Assembly (NCBI RefSeq): GCF_029212375.1
Contig: NZ_JARGNU010000006.1
Location: forward strand, 123,160-187,159
DNA: 64,000 bases
From: Zhongshania sp.
GTDB lineage: Bacteria; Pseudomonadota; Gammaproteobacteria; Pseudomonadales; Spongiibacteraceae
Direction: 5' to 3'
The notes under the pieces are model-generated. The model made no database searches, had not been told where the DNA came from, and was given only the letters and a program-made list of their open reading frames with translations. Both the position numbers and the translations under genes were made by a program. Positions 44,523 to 54,172 of the stretch are shown here, in pieces; positions within the stretch are counted from its first letter, which is position 1; every line of letters starts with the position of its first letter.

Positions 44523-45548
44523 TTAGAAGCTGGCCTGGAGTGATAGATAAAACCCGTGCTGGTCAGGCGTGATGGTTATGTCGCCAAGCATTGCGTAGGC
44601 AAAAGTCATTGACAGATTTTTGTTGGGGAAATAAGCAATGAATGCATCAAACCAATCGCTCTCATGCTGGGTTAAGGTGCCAGACAAATTCCCTAATCCC
44701 AAGGTTTCTAAGGTAGGTTGAAGTTCAGTTAAATTCAGGCCGGCTATCTCGACACTTTCGCCTTCAAGATTATCGCCGTGCTTAGCCCACTCAACACCAA
44801 TAACAGTATCTTTACGCAATAAGTAAGCGAGAGATATCTCAGGACGAATTTCCTTGTCTTCATCGCTGGGACCGCCAAATCCAACTAGGCCAGTTTGGTT
44901 TGCTGCTGTGTAGCGTGCAGTGATGTTAATAAGTGTATTGATAGGGAAGAAAATTTTGGTCGCCGAAATATAGGCTTCCCAATCTTTCGTTTTAGCTGCT
45001 TTAAGAGTAGTTAATAGTTCATCGTTCTTGTTCTTTTTGTAGAAGCCACCAATGGCAACCTGGGGGATAAGATTGTCAGAGTCGTAAATGGCTTCGCCAA
45101 ACACTCGAACCTTAGCGCCGATGATGTCCATCTCGATGGTGGTATTGAATGGTTCAATGCCGGTATTGATTGGTGTTCCCGCTAATTGACCAGTAAGGCC
45201 GCCAGCGGTATCGGCTACTAGGCCAACAGTATCAAAGGTAGAGCCCGTGGTGAGCGTGCTATGCGCATAGGACAGTTCAAAGCGATCCCAAAAACCAACT
45301 GCGGCACCTACGGAGTGCAGAGTGTAGTTGGCTAGTGGTGCGTAAGTGTAGTGTAGGTCTCCATTAATACCGTCGCGAGTTGCGTAACCCGTGATGGTCG
45401 CCCAAGGGGTGATACCGCCACCGCCAGCACCGTCTATCATACTAACGCCGCCTGTTGCGAGTACCTTGCCGGTGTTAAACATTTCGGCCTGAGTTGCGTT
45501 GCCCGCAAAGATTGCGGCAACTAGCGCTGCGCTTTTAAAAAGACGCAA
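44523..45548 (-). CDS. DUF3034 outer-membrane beta-barrel protein
   Basis: 341 residues from TTG 45548. Signal peptide ends ATQA; then GGVSMIDGAGGGGITPWATITGYATRDG and amphipathic strands to the end LSLQASF (terminal Phe). The pattern is that of DUF3034. The best ribosome site (AGGAG with ATG at 45571) is out of frame with this body, because of an eight-T run (A8 in the mRNA) at 45553-45560; one more A would join them. First gene of the leftward cluster. Confidence 0.88.
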   Translation of the reverse strand: MRLFKSAALVAAIFAGNATQAEMFNTGKVLATGGVSMIDGAGGGGITPWATITGYATRDGINGDLHYTYAPLANYTLHSVGAAVGFWDRFELSYAHSTLTTGSTFDTVGLVADTAGGLTGQLAGTPINTGIEPFNTTIEMDIIGAKVRVFGEAIYDSDNLIPQVAIGGFYKKNKNDELLTTLKAAKTKDWEAYISATKIFFPINTLINITARYTAANQTGLVGFGGPSDEDKEIRPEISLAYLLRKDTVIGVEWAKHGDNLEGESVEIAGLNLTELQPTLETLGLGNLSGTLTQHESDWFDAFIAYFPNKNLSMTFAYAMLGDITITPDQHGFYLSLQASF

Positions 45549-45571
45549 GCCATTTTTTTTGCTTCTTCCAT

Positions 45572-46732
45572 CTTGATGCTCCTAATCAATAGAAAACTAC
45601 CGTGCTTGAGTAAAGCGCCCCGCGTTTTGCAGAAATGTCTAGTAGTAGTGTCGGAACACTGGAAATCTAGAATGATTGCCTTGCGGTAATCAGTTCTGCG
45701 CTCCAAATTGTTGCCGTTCTAAAACACGCTATCCGTCTTGTTAAGGGTGCATTACACACACAGCAATGGGTGTGCCATCTAAAAATGAGGCGGGCTTGGT
45801 GATGAGTGGCACCGTATGTGCGGTACATTTTGGTGCGGCGATTAACCGGTAAATTTGGGTGTTTTGCATTTTAAAAGTGCAATAAAAAGCAAATAATATT
45901 TTATGGGTTTTATTTTGGAACATTTATTTTTTATATTGAAAATTTTGGGGCGGGGATTTTTTTTTGCAATCGTTGCTGAATTCCGTTTTTTAGTCGTGCA
46001 TTAAAATGGCGATTCCCCTGTTTGCACGATAATGTTGCCATTTTATCGACTTGAATTTCGGCCACTTGGTACAAAATGGGGCGAAATTAATTTTTGGGGT
46101 GTGAAACGCCTTCTCCTGCGTACGAGTTTTTCTAATTAACTCAGGGTGTTGAGTGTGATGGAGTGCACATATTGGGAGTTTGTATGGGGTTTGCTTGGCA
46201 GCAGTAGCCGTTTTGCCGAGCTAATTAGAGGTAATTTATTTGCGGCTGATGCGCTATTTATTGCGGTTAACAGGTGCAGCTGGCCAGCATGGGGTAATTT
46301 GATACTGGGTGATTGCTAAAGAATCTAATGGAATAGGATTGCCGGCGACCAACGGCCTTGTGCTGATATCTTTGGCGCCTTCATCACCGCGCCCTTGTGG
46401 GATTTTGGTTAATAGCGCTTTTCCTGTCACATTCGTATTTCATACGGCACTTTCTGCGCTTGCTTTGACGTTTTTTAAGCAGGTCCTGCGTTGTAGTATG
46501 ATTCCTGTACTGAAGCCCAGCGGCCCTGTGGATTAGACGTAATAGTAGGCGGCGTGGCTGGAGTGGTTTTTCGCGTGTATTCTCCTGCTCAGGTTCACCG
46601 TAGAAGCGCCTACTTAGAGTTATGGCGGTCAGCGCTATTGAGTTCGAGTTGTTAAACCTTGAAATCGCGGGTATTTGCGCCTAGATCGGCGAAATTTGCT
46701 ATCTAATTAATATTTATAATAAAGAGAGCCCT
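45572..46732. other. Long non-coding stretch before the DUF2804 gene
   Basis: Over 1.1 kb with no supported gene. It should hold the promoters of the DUF3034 cluster and the DUF2804 gene. An inverted repeat TAAAATGGC/GCCATTTTA (46002-46010 and 46037-46045) and long T-runs around 45930-45965 are visible. The short open frames in it (for example 46309-46536) have no family features. Confidence 0.45.
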
Positions 46733-47752
46733 ATGGCGGTGAAAACAAAATTGATTAATAGTGCCGGCCAGCCTGAGTTTGGGCTGTTTGCCGAAGGTGT
46801 TGGCGAGATTAATTACCTCGACTACGATTTGCGTAGCCCAATGGATCGCAAGCTTGGCGGCTTGGCTAAGCGTTTTAAATTCAATCAATTCCAGTTTGTT
46901 GCTCTGGTTAGCCCCTCATTAATAGTGGGAATTGCGATTGTTAACTTAAAATTGCTGAGTAATGTCTTTGTCTACCTTTACAGTACTGAAGACGGTGAGT
47001 TCGAAGAGTTTAGTTTTACGCAGCTATTGGCGCGGAATACTTCATTAAGCCTGTGCCCAAATTCGGGAGAGGCAGTATTTCGGCAAGGTAAAAACACTGT
47101 ATCGATCATTGCCGACGAAAACCCAGCCCAGCGTCGGCTGACGGTTTCTTTAGTAAGTGGCGTTGAAATTGCCGCACAAATAGACGAATCCAGTTGTGCA
47201 CCTTTAGTCTTATGTACCCGCGCCGGTTATCAGGGCTGGGTATTTACTCAAAAAACGGCGGCGCTGCCCTGCCAAGGCCAGTTGCGCTGGCGAGGTAAAA
47301 ACTTTGATTTGGCCGCCATGAATACGCTTGCTTCGGTAGATTGGACAGCGGGCTATATGCGCGGTGAAACCTTTTGGAATTGGGCTAGCCTGTCTTGTAC
47401 CTTGGCAGATGGTCGCCGCTTAGGGATGAATCTAGCCGCTGGGGTGAATGAAACTGGCTTTACCGAAAATGCTCTGTGGTTGGGTGACCAACTGTTTAAA
47501 GTGGATATGGCCGATTTTCAGTTTTCACGTTATCAAACCATGGCAGAGTGGCGAATACGCTCTGCCGATGGCCAGATCGATTTGCGCTTTAAACCCGTTG
47601 GGCAGCGCAAAGAAAAGCGCAATGCATTGATTCTCGCTTCAAATTTCACCCAGCATTTTGGCGTTTTTGAAGGCCAAATTCACCTAGGTGGTGAAACCGT
47701 TGAGCTTAGTAAGGCGTGGGGCTTTGTCGAAGATCACTATGCCCGCTGGTGA
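46733..47752 (+). CDS. DUF2804 family protein
   Basis: 339 residues. Family marks: LIVGIAIVNLKLLSNVFVYLY, ASVDWTAGYMRGETFWNWASL, GVNETGFTENALWLGD and the C-terminal GFVEDHYARW. DUF2804 proteins have a lipocalin/tocopherol-cyclase-like fold and no known function. No signal peptide. Transcribed alone, ending before the terminator at 47901. Confidence 0.88.
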   Translation: MAVKTKLINSAGQPEFGLFAEGVGEINYLDYDLRSPMDRKLGGLAKRFKFNQFQFVALVSPSLIVGIAIVNLKLLSNVFVYLYSTEDGEFEEFSFTQLLARNTSLSLCPNSGEAVFRQGKNTVSIIADENPAQRRLTVSLVSGVEIAAQIDESSCAPLVLCTRAGYQGWVFTQKTAALPCQGQLRWRGKNFDLAAMNTLASVDWTAGYMRGETFWNWASLSCTLADGRRLGMNLAAGVNETGFTENALWLGDQLFKVDMADFQFSRYQTMAEWRIRSADGQIDLRFKPVGQRKEKRNALILASNFTQHFGVFEGQIHLGGETVELSKAWGFVEDHYARW

Positions 47753-47774
47753 ACCGATTAGGGAGGGCAACGCG

Positions 47775-47867
47775 GTGAACTACACCGGCAATTCCGGAGC
47801 TTACTGCTGGGGGGCAAAGTCCTATCGCGATGCCGGTGACCCAATTATGTATACCGATAAACCCTAG
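47775..47867 (+). CDS. Possible small ORF (30 aa)
   Basis: GTG at 47775 follows GGGAGGG nine bases upstream and encodes 30 residues (includes GNSGAYCWGAK) before TAG. It lies between the DUF2804 stop and its terminator. Protein-like composition only; no family. Confidence 0.25.
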   Translation: MNYTGNSGAYCWGAKSYRDAGDPIMYTDKP

Positions 47868-47900
47868 CTTCAAACGCAAATTAACGACGAAACTAACAAG

Positions 47901-47930
47901 AATGGGCGCCAATATGGCGCCCATTTTTTT
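47901..47930 (+). terminator. Rho-independent terminator after DUF2804
   Basis: AATGGGCGCC and GGCGCCCATT form a 10-bp stem around a short AATAT loop, followed by T7. Confidence 0.93.
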
Positions 47931-48324
47931 GCCTACACAAAGCGCCTTTGTGGCGTGCATGGTGACAATAATAATGCTGCTTAGTGGTAATTAGCGTTTG
48001 AAATTAGGGTTTTGCGTTAATTGTTTGAATCGTATTTTTTGGTGTTGGGCGCGGGTTTGGGGCAGCGGTTTGCTCGCCAAAATGTGTAAAATTTCTGGAA
48101 CATGGCGGAAGTTACCTGCGTGTTACCGCAAAAATAGCTAGTTTAATGTATTGATGACAGTGTAAACATAGGCTAGTCTGAGTAAATCACATTATAAGCA
48201 TTTTGAGTGTTTGTGTGCTGAACTGCGGTGTGAAAACCATGCGCAGTTTACGCGATGGCTGTGGCTCAGTGGCGAGTTGGGCGTTTGTTGTATATAGCGT
48301 TATGGTCCTTCAAGGGAAAAGAAT
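47931..48324 (+). promoter_or_regulatory. Upstream region of the cytochrome/peroxidase operon
   Basis: No gene is supported. The region contains the promoter for the four-gene rightward operon; no consensus operator was recognised. Confidence 0.4.
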
Positions 48325-49002
48325 ATGAAATTACCGATATTGCTCCTTAGCCTTGCCCTCGCCGCGTGTAGTAATGATTCTGCGCCCAGTGCAAATAGTG
48401 AGCAGGCGGCCAGCGCTGCGGTAGCGGCTCTGCAGAATAGCAGTTCTGCTTCAGGGGCGAAGCTGTATGCGGCGTGTGCAGCCTGCCATGGCGCCAGCGG
48501 TGAAGGAAATAAGGCGCTTAGCGCACCCTCGCTCAGCAATCAACAGAGCTGGTACTTGGAGCGGCAGCTGGTGGGTTTCCGCTCTGGATTGCGCGGCAGC
48601 CATCCCGACGATGCCTTTGGCGCGCAAATGCAGGCGATAGCAAAAACGCTGTTTGATGATGCAGCGGTAAAAGCAGTTGTTGCCTACATTGGCGATTTTA
48701 AGGCAAAGCCCGCCGCAGCGACGCTAGAGGGCAATGTTAAGCGCGGTGCCGACTACTACTCTAATCTTTGTGGCGCCTGCCATGGTCCCGCGGCAGAGGG
48801 TAATGAAAAATTACAGGTGCCCGCGCTGGCAGGGGTAGATGACTGGTATTTACTCCAGCAGTTTGAGCACTTCAGCAAAGGTGTGCGTGGCAGTGATGAG
48901 TCTGACCGCTACGGTTATCAGATGTCTATGATGGGTAAAACCCTGCCCGATGCCGACGTCGCCAAGGATGTGGTGGTATATATTCAGTCTTTGGCAGACT
49001 GA
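48325..49002 (+). CDS. Diheme cytochrome c4-like lipoprotein
   Basis: 225 residues with lipobox LALAAC (Cys15) and a duplicated class I cytochrome. Heme motifs CAACH (51-55) and CGACH (149-153), each with a downstream Met ligand (MQAIAKTL; MSMMGKTL) and the GLRGSHPDD/GVRGSDESD repeats. It carries electrons at the outer face of the inner membrane, or on the outer membrane. It starts an operon with a peroxidase, a beta-helix cytochrome and a receptor. Confidence 0.93.
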   Translation: MKLPILLLSLALAACSNDSAPSANSEQAASAAVAALQNSSSASGAKLYAACAACHGASGEGNKALSAPSLSNQQSWYLERQLVGFRSGLRGSHPDDAFGAQMQAIAKTLFDDAAVKAVVAYIGDFKAKPAAATLEGNVKRGADYYSNLCGACHGPAAEGNEKLQVPALAGVDDWYLLQQFEHFSKGVRGSDESDRYGYQMSMMGKTLPDADVAKDVVVYIQSLAD

Positions 49003-49005
49003 GGC

Positions 49006-50193
49006 GTGACAGAGGTGTTTCACCAAGTTTTACTGCTATGTCTTGCGGTACTGATGTTGGCGTTGCCCAACTCCGCGAGCGCTGAATGGCGGTTAAGCGA
49101 CATTTGCCCCGCAGGGTTTCGGCCCGACCAGGGGCGCTGCTATTTGCAAAGTCTTTATGGCAACTACGCCTCCCTGCAAAATTCTGGTGTGGGCGGTTTG
49201 AAAACCGGTTTGCCGCCTTTGCGCGAAGGGTTTACTCCCCAGCAGATTGATTTGGGTCGCTTGATGTTTTTTGACCCCCTGCTTTCCGGAGACGGAACAC
49301 TAGCTTGCTCCTCTTGCCATCAACCCAGTAAGGGCTTTGCCGACGGTCGCGGTGTTAGCGTTGGGATTAATGGCCAGCTAGCGCATCGCTCGGCACCAAG
49401 TTTGTGGAATGTAGGTTTCTTAAAACGCTTGTTTTGGGATGCGCGGGCCAGTTCCCTTGAGGCGCAAATGGAAGGGCCACTTTACTCCCCAGTTGAGATG
49501 GGTAATAGCCGTGATAATTTGTTGAAAAGTTTGCAACAAAGCGACCATTATCCAAGTTTATTTAAGCAGGCTTACGGCGACTCAATCATAAGTCTGGATC
49601 GAATTTACACGGCGATCACCGCCTTTGAAGCTTCCCTCGTGTCACTAAATAGCCGCTATGACTTATATGCCAACGGTGTCCACGAGGTACTGAATTCAGA
49701 TGAAATCGAAGGCATGAATGTGTTTCGCTCCTTTGTGGCGCGCTGCGCCGAGTGCCACACCCCGCCCGCGTTCACTAATCAGCAAATCGCGGTATTGGGC
49801 ACTCCCGAGCCGGACGGGCAGCCGCTAGACAGCGGCGCTCAAGGGGTGAGTGGCGATGCTTCCCAGCGGGGCGGTTTTAAAGTGCCAACACTTCGAAATA
49901 TAGAATTAAGCGCGCCGTATATGCACTCTGGTCGATTTAAAACCTTGCGTGAAACTGTCGCTTTTTACACCGGCGGGCGTGGCCACGCGGTGCCTGCTGG
50001 TGAAAAGTTGAGTTTGCATTGGCATATTTGGGAACCCAATCTAAGCGATCGTGAATTGGATTTGCTTGTCGCGTTTTTAAAAACGCTAACAGATGAAAGC
50101 TTTATGCCTCAGCTACCGAGCGCAGTGCCGTCTGGGCTGAAAGCCGTTGGCGTGACGGCATCAACTATGTCTAATTTAGACGCTGAACATTGA
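49006..50193 (+). CDS. Diheme cytochrome c peroxidase/MauG-like protein
   Basis: 395 residues, GTG start three bases after the preceding stop. Signal peptide ends NSASA. Two heme motifs: CSSCH (101-105) and CAECH (near 245). GRLMFFDPLLSGDG, RSAPSLWNVGF, FWDARASSLEAQ and VPTLRNIELSAPYMHSGRF are family motifs. It could reduce H2O2 with electrons from the cytochrome or oxidise an organic substrate like MauG. Confidence 0.93.
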   Translation: MTEVFHQVLLLCLAVLMLALPNSASAEWRLSDICPAGFRPDQGRCYLQSLYGNYASLQNSGVGGLKTGLPPLREGFTPQQIDLGRLMFFDPLLSGDGTLACSSCHQPSKGFADGRGVSVGINGQLAHRSAPSLWNVGFLKRLFWDARASSLEAQMEGPLYSPVEMGNSRDNLLKSLQQSDHYPSLFKQAYGDSIISLDRIYTAITAFEASLVSLNSRYDLYANGVHEVLNSDEIEGMNVFRSFVARCAECHTPPAFTNQQIAVLGTPEPDGQPLDSGAQGVSGDASQRGGFKVPTLRNIELSAPYMHSGRFKTLRETVAFYTGGRGHAVPAGEKLSLHWHIWEPNLSDRELDLLVAFLKTLTDESFMPQLPSAVPSGLKAVGVTASTMSNLDAEH

Positions 50194-50204
50194 GGAGCGT
50201 AATA

Positions 50205-51599
50205 ATGAGAAATCCGTTTCGATTGGGGCTGCTGAGCCTGAGTTTACTGTTCGTTGTGCCGAGCTTGTGGGCGGCGGATATCTCAGTAAAAGATGGTGAA
50301 CTCATTCAGGATGCGGTTAACGCTGCGGAACCTGGCGATGTGGTTTTAATTTATCCGGGTACCTATAAAGAAAGTGTTTATATCGACAAAGACAATATTA
50401 CCCTGCGCGGGGTGGTTGAAGACGGTAAGTGGCCGGTTATGGAGGGCGAGGGTAAGCGTAACGACGCTATTCTATACTCCGGCAATGATTTTACTGTGGA
50501 GTGGCTAACCATTACTCATTACAAGGGTAATGCGATTATGGGGCAGTCTGGTAATAACTTCAGTATTCGCTACAACAAAATCATTGATACTGGGGTGTAT
50601 GGGATTTTCCCCCAGTTTGGTAAAAATGGCTTAATTGAATACAACGTGTTGAGCGGCATTGAAGACGCGGCAATTTATGTGGGTATGTGCGATAACGTTG
50701 ATGTGCGCCACAACGAGGTATTCGATAACGTTGCCGGTATCGAGATAGAAAATACCCGTCACGCCTTAGTCGAAAATAATTACGCCCATGACAATACCGC
50801 CGGCTTGCTGGTATTCATTACGCCGGGCTTGCCGATTAAAACCACTTATGACGTAATTTTGCGCAATAACTTTGTAGTCAATAATAATACCGCCAACTTC
50901 GGTGCACCGGGCTCGATTGTTTCTAAAGTGCCGCGGGGTATTGGTATTGTGGTTATGGCTGCCGACGATGTGATTGTGGAAGGTAATATTGTGTCGGGGA
51001 ATAAAACCGCTGGCATCGTGATTACCGACTTAGCGTTTATTACCGATATCTCCAGTGATCCAGAGTCTGAGCCTAATCCCGACCGTTTGGTGTTTCTCGA
51101 TAATTTGATGTTCGACAACGGCGCTGATCCCGTTGCCGAAGTTAAAGCGCTAATGCTTACCCAGTTTAGTCGCAGTGGCCCAGATATTTTAGCAACACCG
51201 GGTTCTGCCCAAGAGGTGGATAACTGCATTATTAATCGTGAGCGCTACACCAGCTTCGGTGTTAAAAAATGGTCAGAGTGCGAGCGCACCAGCACGGCAG
51301 ATGTACAGAGCTATCGTATTGCTGGCGGTGCGCCGAATGAGCCGGTGACCGTGACCAATCGCACTAAATTACTTTACCAAGGTATTTGCGCGGGCTGCCA
51401 CGCTTATAACTTACGCATGATCGGGCCACCGACCCTAACGGTGCAGGCCTTATACCGCAATGACGCCCAAGGCATTGCAGACTATATTGCCGAGCCACAC
51501 AAAGTGCGGCCGGACTACCCCGCTATGCCGTCGCAGGGGCATTTGTCGCCAGAGCTAAGAAAAGAAGTCGCTGAGTATATGTTGAAGGTTAGCAAATAA
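50205..51599 (+). CDS. Right-handed parallel beta-helix protein fused to cytochrome c
   Basis: 464 residues from ATG 50205 (GAGGA eight bases upstream). Signal peptide ends SLWA. Residues about 30-340 form parallel beta-helix coils (FTVEWLTITHY, FSIRYNKIIDTGVYGIF, GLIEYNVLSGIEDAAIY, VDVRHNEVFDNVAGIEIEN, and others). The last 80 residues are a monoheme cytochrome with CAGCH. The beta-helix part is like the TIGR03805 family, which elsewhere pairs with a separate cytochrome. A redox carbohydrate- or sterol-binding enzyme is possible but unproven. Confidence 0.87.
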   Translation: MRNPFRLGLLSLSLLFVVPSLWAADISVKDGELIQDAVNAAEPGDVVLIYPGTYKESVYIDKDNITLRGVVEDGKWPVMEGEGKRNDAILYSGNDFTVEWLTITHYKGNAIMGQSGNNFSIRYNKIIDTGVYGIFPQFGKNGLIEYNVLSGIEDAAIYVGMCDNVDVRHNEVFDNVAGIEIENTRHALVENNYAHDNTAGLLVFITPGLPIKTTYDVILRNNFVVNNNTANFGAPGSIVSKVPRGIGIVVMAADDVIVEGNIVSGNKTAGIVITDLAFITDISSDPESEPNPDRLVFLDNLMFDNGADPVAEVKALMLTQFSRSGPDILATPGSAQEVDNCIINRERYTSFGVKKWSECERTSTADVQSYRIAGGAPNEPVTVTNRTKLLYQGICAGCHAYNLRMIGPPTLTVQALYRNDAQGIADYIAEPHKVRPDYPAMPSQGHLSPELRKEVAEYMLKVSK

Positions 51600-51677
51600 T
51601 TGAGCGAGTACTTGATTTTGAATGGAGTGGGCACTGCATTGCAGCGCCCACCAATATTGATAGCGTGAGGGCGGTAT

Positions 51678-53948
51678 ATGACATTCAATAGTAGAAGTCG
51701 CTTGGCCTGTGCAATCGGATTGGCCGTACTGGGTGCACGCAGCGCGCATGCCGCCAAAAACCTAGCGCTAGAGGAGGTTGTGGTTACCGCCCAAAAGCGC
51801 GAGCAAAGCGCGATGACGGTGCCAGTTACTGTCGATACCTTCACTAATCAAGATTTAGAGAACACCGGCGCGCTTACCATGGAAGATATTCAGGCTTATA
51901 TTCCGGGCCTGAAAGTCGGTGAAGACGGGCGTGGCGGCGGCACAACCCAGTCGTCATTTATCATTCGCGGTATAGAAAGCTCAAATATCAGTACCGGCGG
52001 TGACCCTTCAGTAGCAACTTTTCTTGATGGCGTGTACCTACCGCGAGCGGCAATTACGGTGCCGTTTTCCGATATGGAAAGGGTAGAGGTGTTAAAGGGG
52101 CCGCAGGGCACCTTGTTTGGTCGCAATGCAGCGGCGGGGGTGGTGAACTTTATTCCAAATGCGCCGAGCTTGGATGAGCGCGAAGGCTTTATTACGGTAA
52201 AGTTTGGTAATTACGATTTGTTTCGGGTTGAGGGTATGAGTAATACCCCGCTTACTGACAGCCTTGCGTTGCGCATGAATATCATGCATAACCAGCGCGG
52301 CGCAGTACTCGACATGCTCGGCCCCGCGACGCCTGATCCTGGTGAGCAAAACAACCAATTTGCGCGTTTGGCGCTGCGCTGGGAAACCACCGACCGGCTC
52401 ACCCTGCAAATGGCTTACGACATCGACAAGGTCGACAATGGTCCGCAGGCTCGTCTTAGTACTAGTGAAGAGTATGCCACGTACCCAGATCCTACCGAGC
52501 GCAAATTAGAGACCGACGCCATTAATGGCGGTGAAACCCGCGATATGCAGGGCATTACCGGCAAGCTTTGGTACGACATAAATGATGTTGCCACCATGAG
52601 TTTGATTGCCAGCTATCGCGCCTTTGAAACTTATAATTTACAGGATGAAGACGCCACTGCCGACGAATCAGTCTACGTTGACACTAACAATATAGAAGAC
52701 TCTGATATCGCCTATTTTGAAGCGCAATTTAATGTGGCGCTAGATTGGGTCGACGCGGTATTTGGCGCTAATTACAGCAAGGAAGACACCTATCAGCAAA
52801 CCGCCTTAACCTTTAGCTATGGCGCCGTGGTGGAATTAGCCTCGGCCATGACCGGCGTACCGTCGGGTATTTTAAATACCCTGATAGGCGGCCCCATTTC
52901 GGGTAATTATGTTATCGAGACCATGACCAACGAAGGCGACTTTGAGACCTACGGATTTTTTACTGACCTCGATTTTACGATCAATGATTGGCTGAATATT
53001 ATTACTGGCTTGCGTTACAGCAATGATAAAAAGGCTTTTAGCTGGTATGCGCCGTTGACCAATTTCCCTCTCTCTCAAGCTCAGGGCGAAAACTTCTTCT
53101 TTAATTCTGACGGTCTTGAGCAAGGCAGTGCAAGCTGGGACAAAATCACTGGCCGAGTGGTCGCTAACTTTCAAGTTAGCGAGGGCGCAATGGCATTTTT
53201 GAGCTATTCCACCGGCTATAAGTCTGGTGGTTATGACTCCTTAAATACTGGTTCAAGAGTAGTGCCTTTGGCGCCGGAAGTGGTAACGAACGTCGAGCTG
53301 GGTTTAAAAGGGGATTTGCTTGAGGACAAAATTCGTACTCAAATTGCGCTGTTCAAAATGGTTATTGACGATCGGCAAGAGTCGATAGAATCAAAAACCC
53401 CAAATAGTAGTGGTGCGGTGCCGACGGTTATTAGTACAGACGAAGATATTCAGGGTATTGAGCTAACGGCGGACTGGCTGGTGAATGACAACCTGCGGTT
53501 TGGCCTGATTTACACCTATCGCGAACAGGAGTCTAGCCGAGCGGCGTATTACGACAAAGACGGCAATTTTCAGGAAGCGAATCAGGTAAACGCTACCGCG
53601 CCACAGGAATACACGGTAACCATGGATTGGTCGCCAGAGTTTGGTTACGGATTGCTGTTACTCCATGTCGATTATATTTATGAGGAGAATGTCGAGCAAT
53701 CTAATGAAGATCATCTTGATGCGTTTAATAGCGTTAACGGCTACGGTGATGATACCAGCTTACTCAATGGGCGTTTGGCGTGGACGACGCCGAGTGGCAG
53801 CTATGAATTTGCACTGTGGGGTAAAAACTTATTGGGTAATGAGCGCGTTTCTCAGCCTGGCGGCTTAACCGGTGGCGAGTTAGGCACTTACCATGTGGGC
53901 ATTATTGCGCCGCTGACCTACGGTGTGGATTTGAAATTCGTGTTTTAA
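51678..53948 (+). CDS. TonB-dependent receptor
   Basis: 756 residues. Signal peptide ends AHA, then the TonB-box-like EEVVVTAQKREQ, plug (SFIIRGIESSN, VATFLDGVYLPRA, ERVEVLKGPQGTLFGRNAAAGVVNF) and a barrel ending LKFVF. The plug type is common in marine and sphingomonad receptors of iron complexes or large organic compounds. Placed 78 bases after the beta-helix cytochrome, it might import the compound that the cytochrome proteins process. Confidence 0.92.
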   Translation: MTFNSRSRLACAIGLAVLGARSAHAAKNLALEEVVVTAQKREQSAMTVPVTVDTFTNQDLENTGALTMEDIQAYIPGLKVGEDGRGGGTTQSSFIIRGIESSNISTGGDPSVATFLDGVYLPRAAITVPFSDMERVEVLKGPQGTLFGRNAAAGVVNFIPNAPSLDEREGFITVKFGNYDLFRVEGMSNTPLTDSLALRMNIMHNQRGAVLDMLGPATPDPGEQNNQFARLALRWETTDRLTLQMAYDIDKVDNGPQARLSTSEEYATYPDPTERKLETDAINGGETRDMQGITGKLWYDINDVATMSLIASYRAFETYNLQDEDATADESVYVDTNNIEDSDIAYFEAQFNVALDWVDAVFGANYSKEDTYQQTALTFSYGAVVELASAMTGVPSGILNTLIGGPISGNYVIETMTNEGDFETYGFFTDLDFTINDWLNIITGLRYSNDKKAFSWYAPLTNFPLSQAQGENFFFNSDGLEQGSASWDKITGRVVANFQVSEGAMAFLSYSTGYKSGGYDSLNTGSRVVPLAPEVVTNVELGLKGDLLEDKIRTQIALFKMVIDDRQESIESKTPNSSGAVPTVISTDEDIQGIELTADWLVNDNLRFGLIYTYREQESSRAAYYDKDGNFQEANQVNATAPQEYTVTMDWSPEFGYGLLLLHVDYIYEENVEQSNEDHLDAFNSVNGYGDDTSLLNGRLAWTTPSGSYEFALWGKNLLGNERVSQPGGLTGGELGTYHVGIIAPLTYGVDLKFVF

Positions 53949-54172
53949 GGCGAGTACGGTATTAGAATGATGTTGGGGTGTGTTTTTAAGTGATTGATTT
54001 ATAAGAATTTTTATCTTATTTGTTGTTTTGTTTTAGGCTTTGATATCGTGTTTATGCCTCTCTAGGGCAACGGTATTGGCGAGTAGGCTGGAATTTGCCT
54101 TGGCGAGGGAGATGACGCCTGCGGCTGAATCCTTTATTGTACGCCCCTTTATATCGTTGAGAGCACAGAGCA

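Noticed and set aside
45573..45589. TTGAT-N7-ATCAA, considered as an FNR box
   Set aside because: FNR sites need a four-base spacer; this one is seven and overlaps the ribosome-binding site of the DUF3034 gene.
46309..46536. 75-codon frame in the 1.1-kb gap
   Set aside because: No ribosome-binding site or domain; kept as non-coding.
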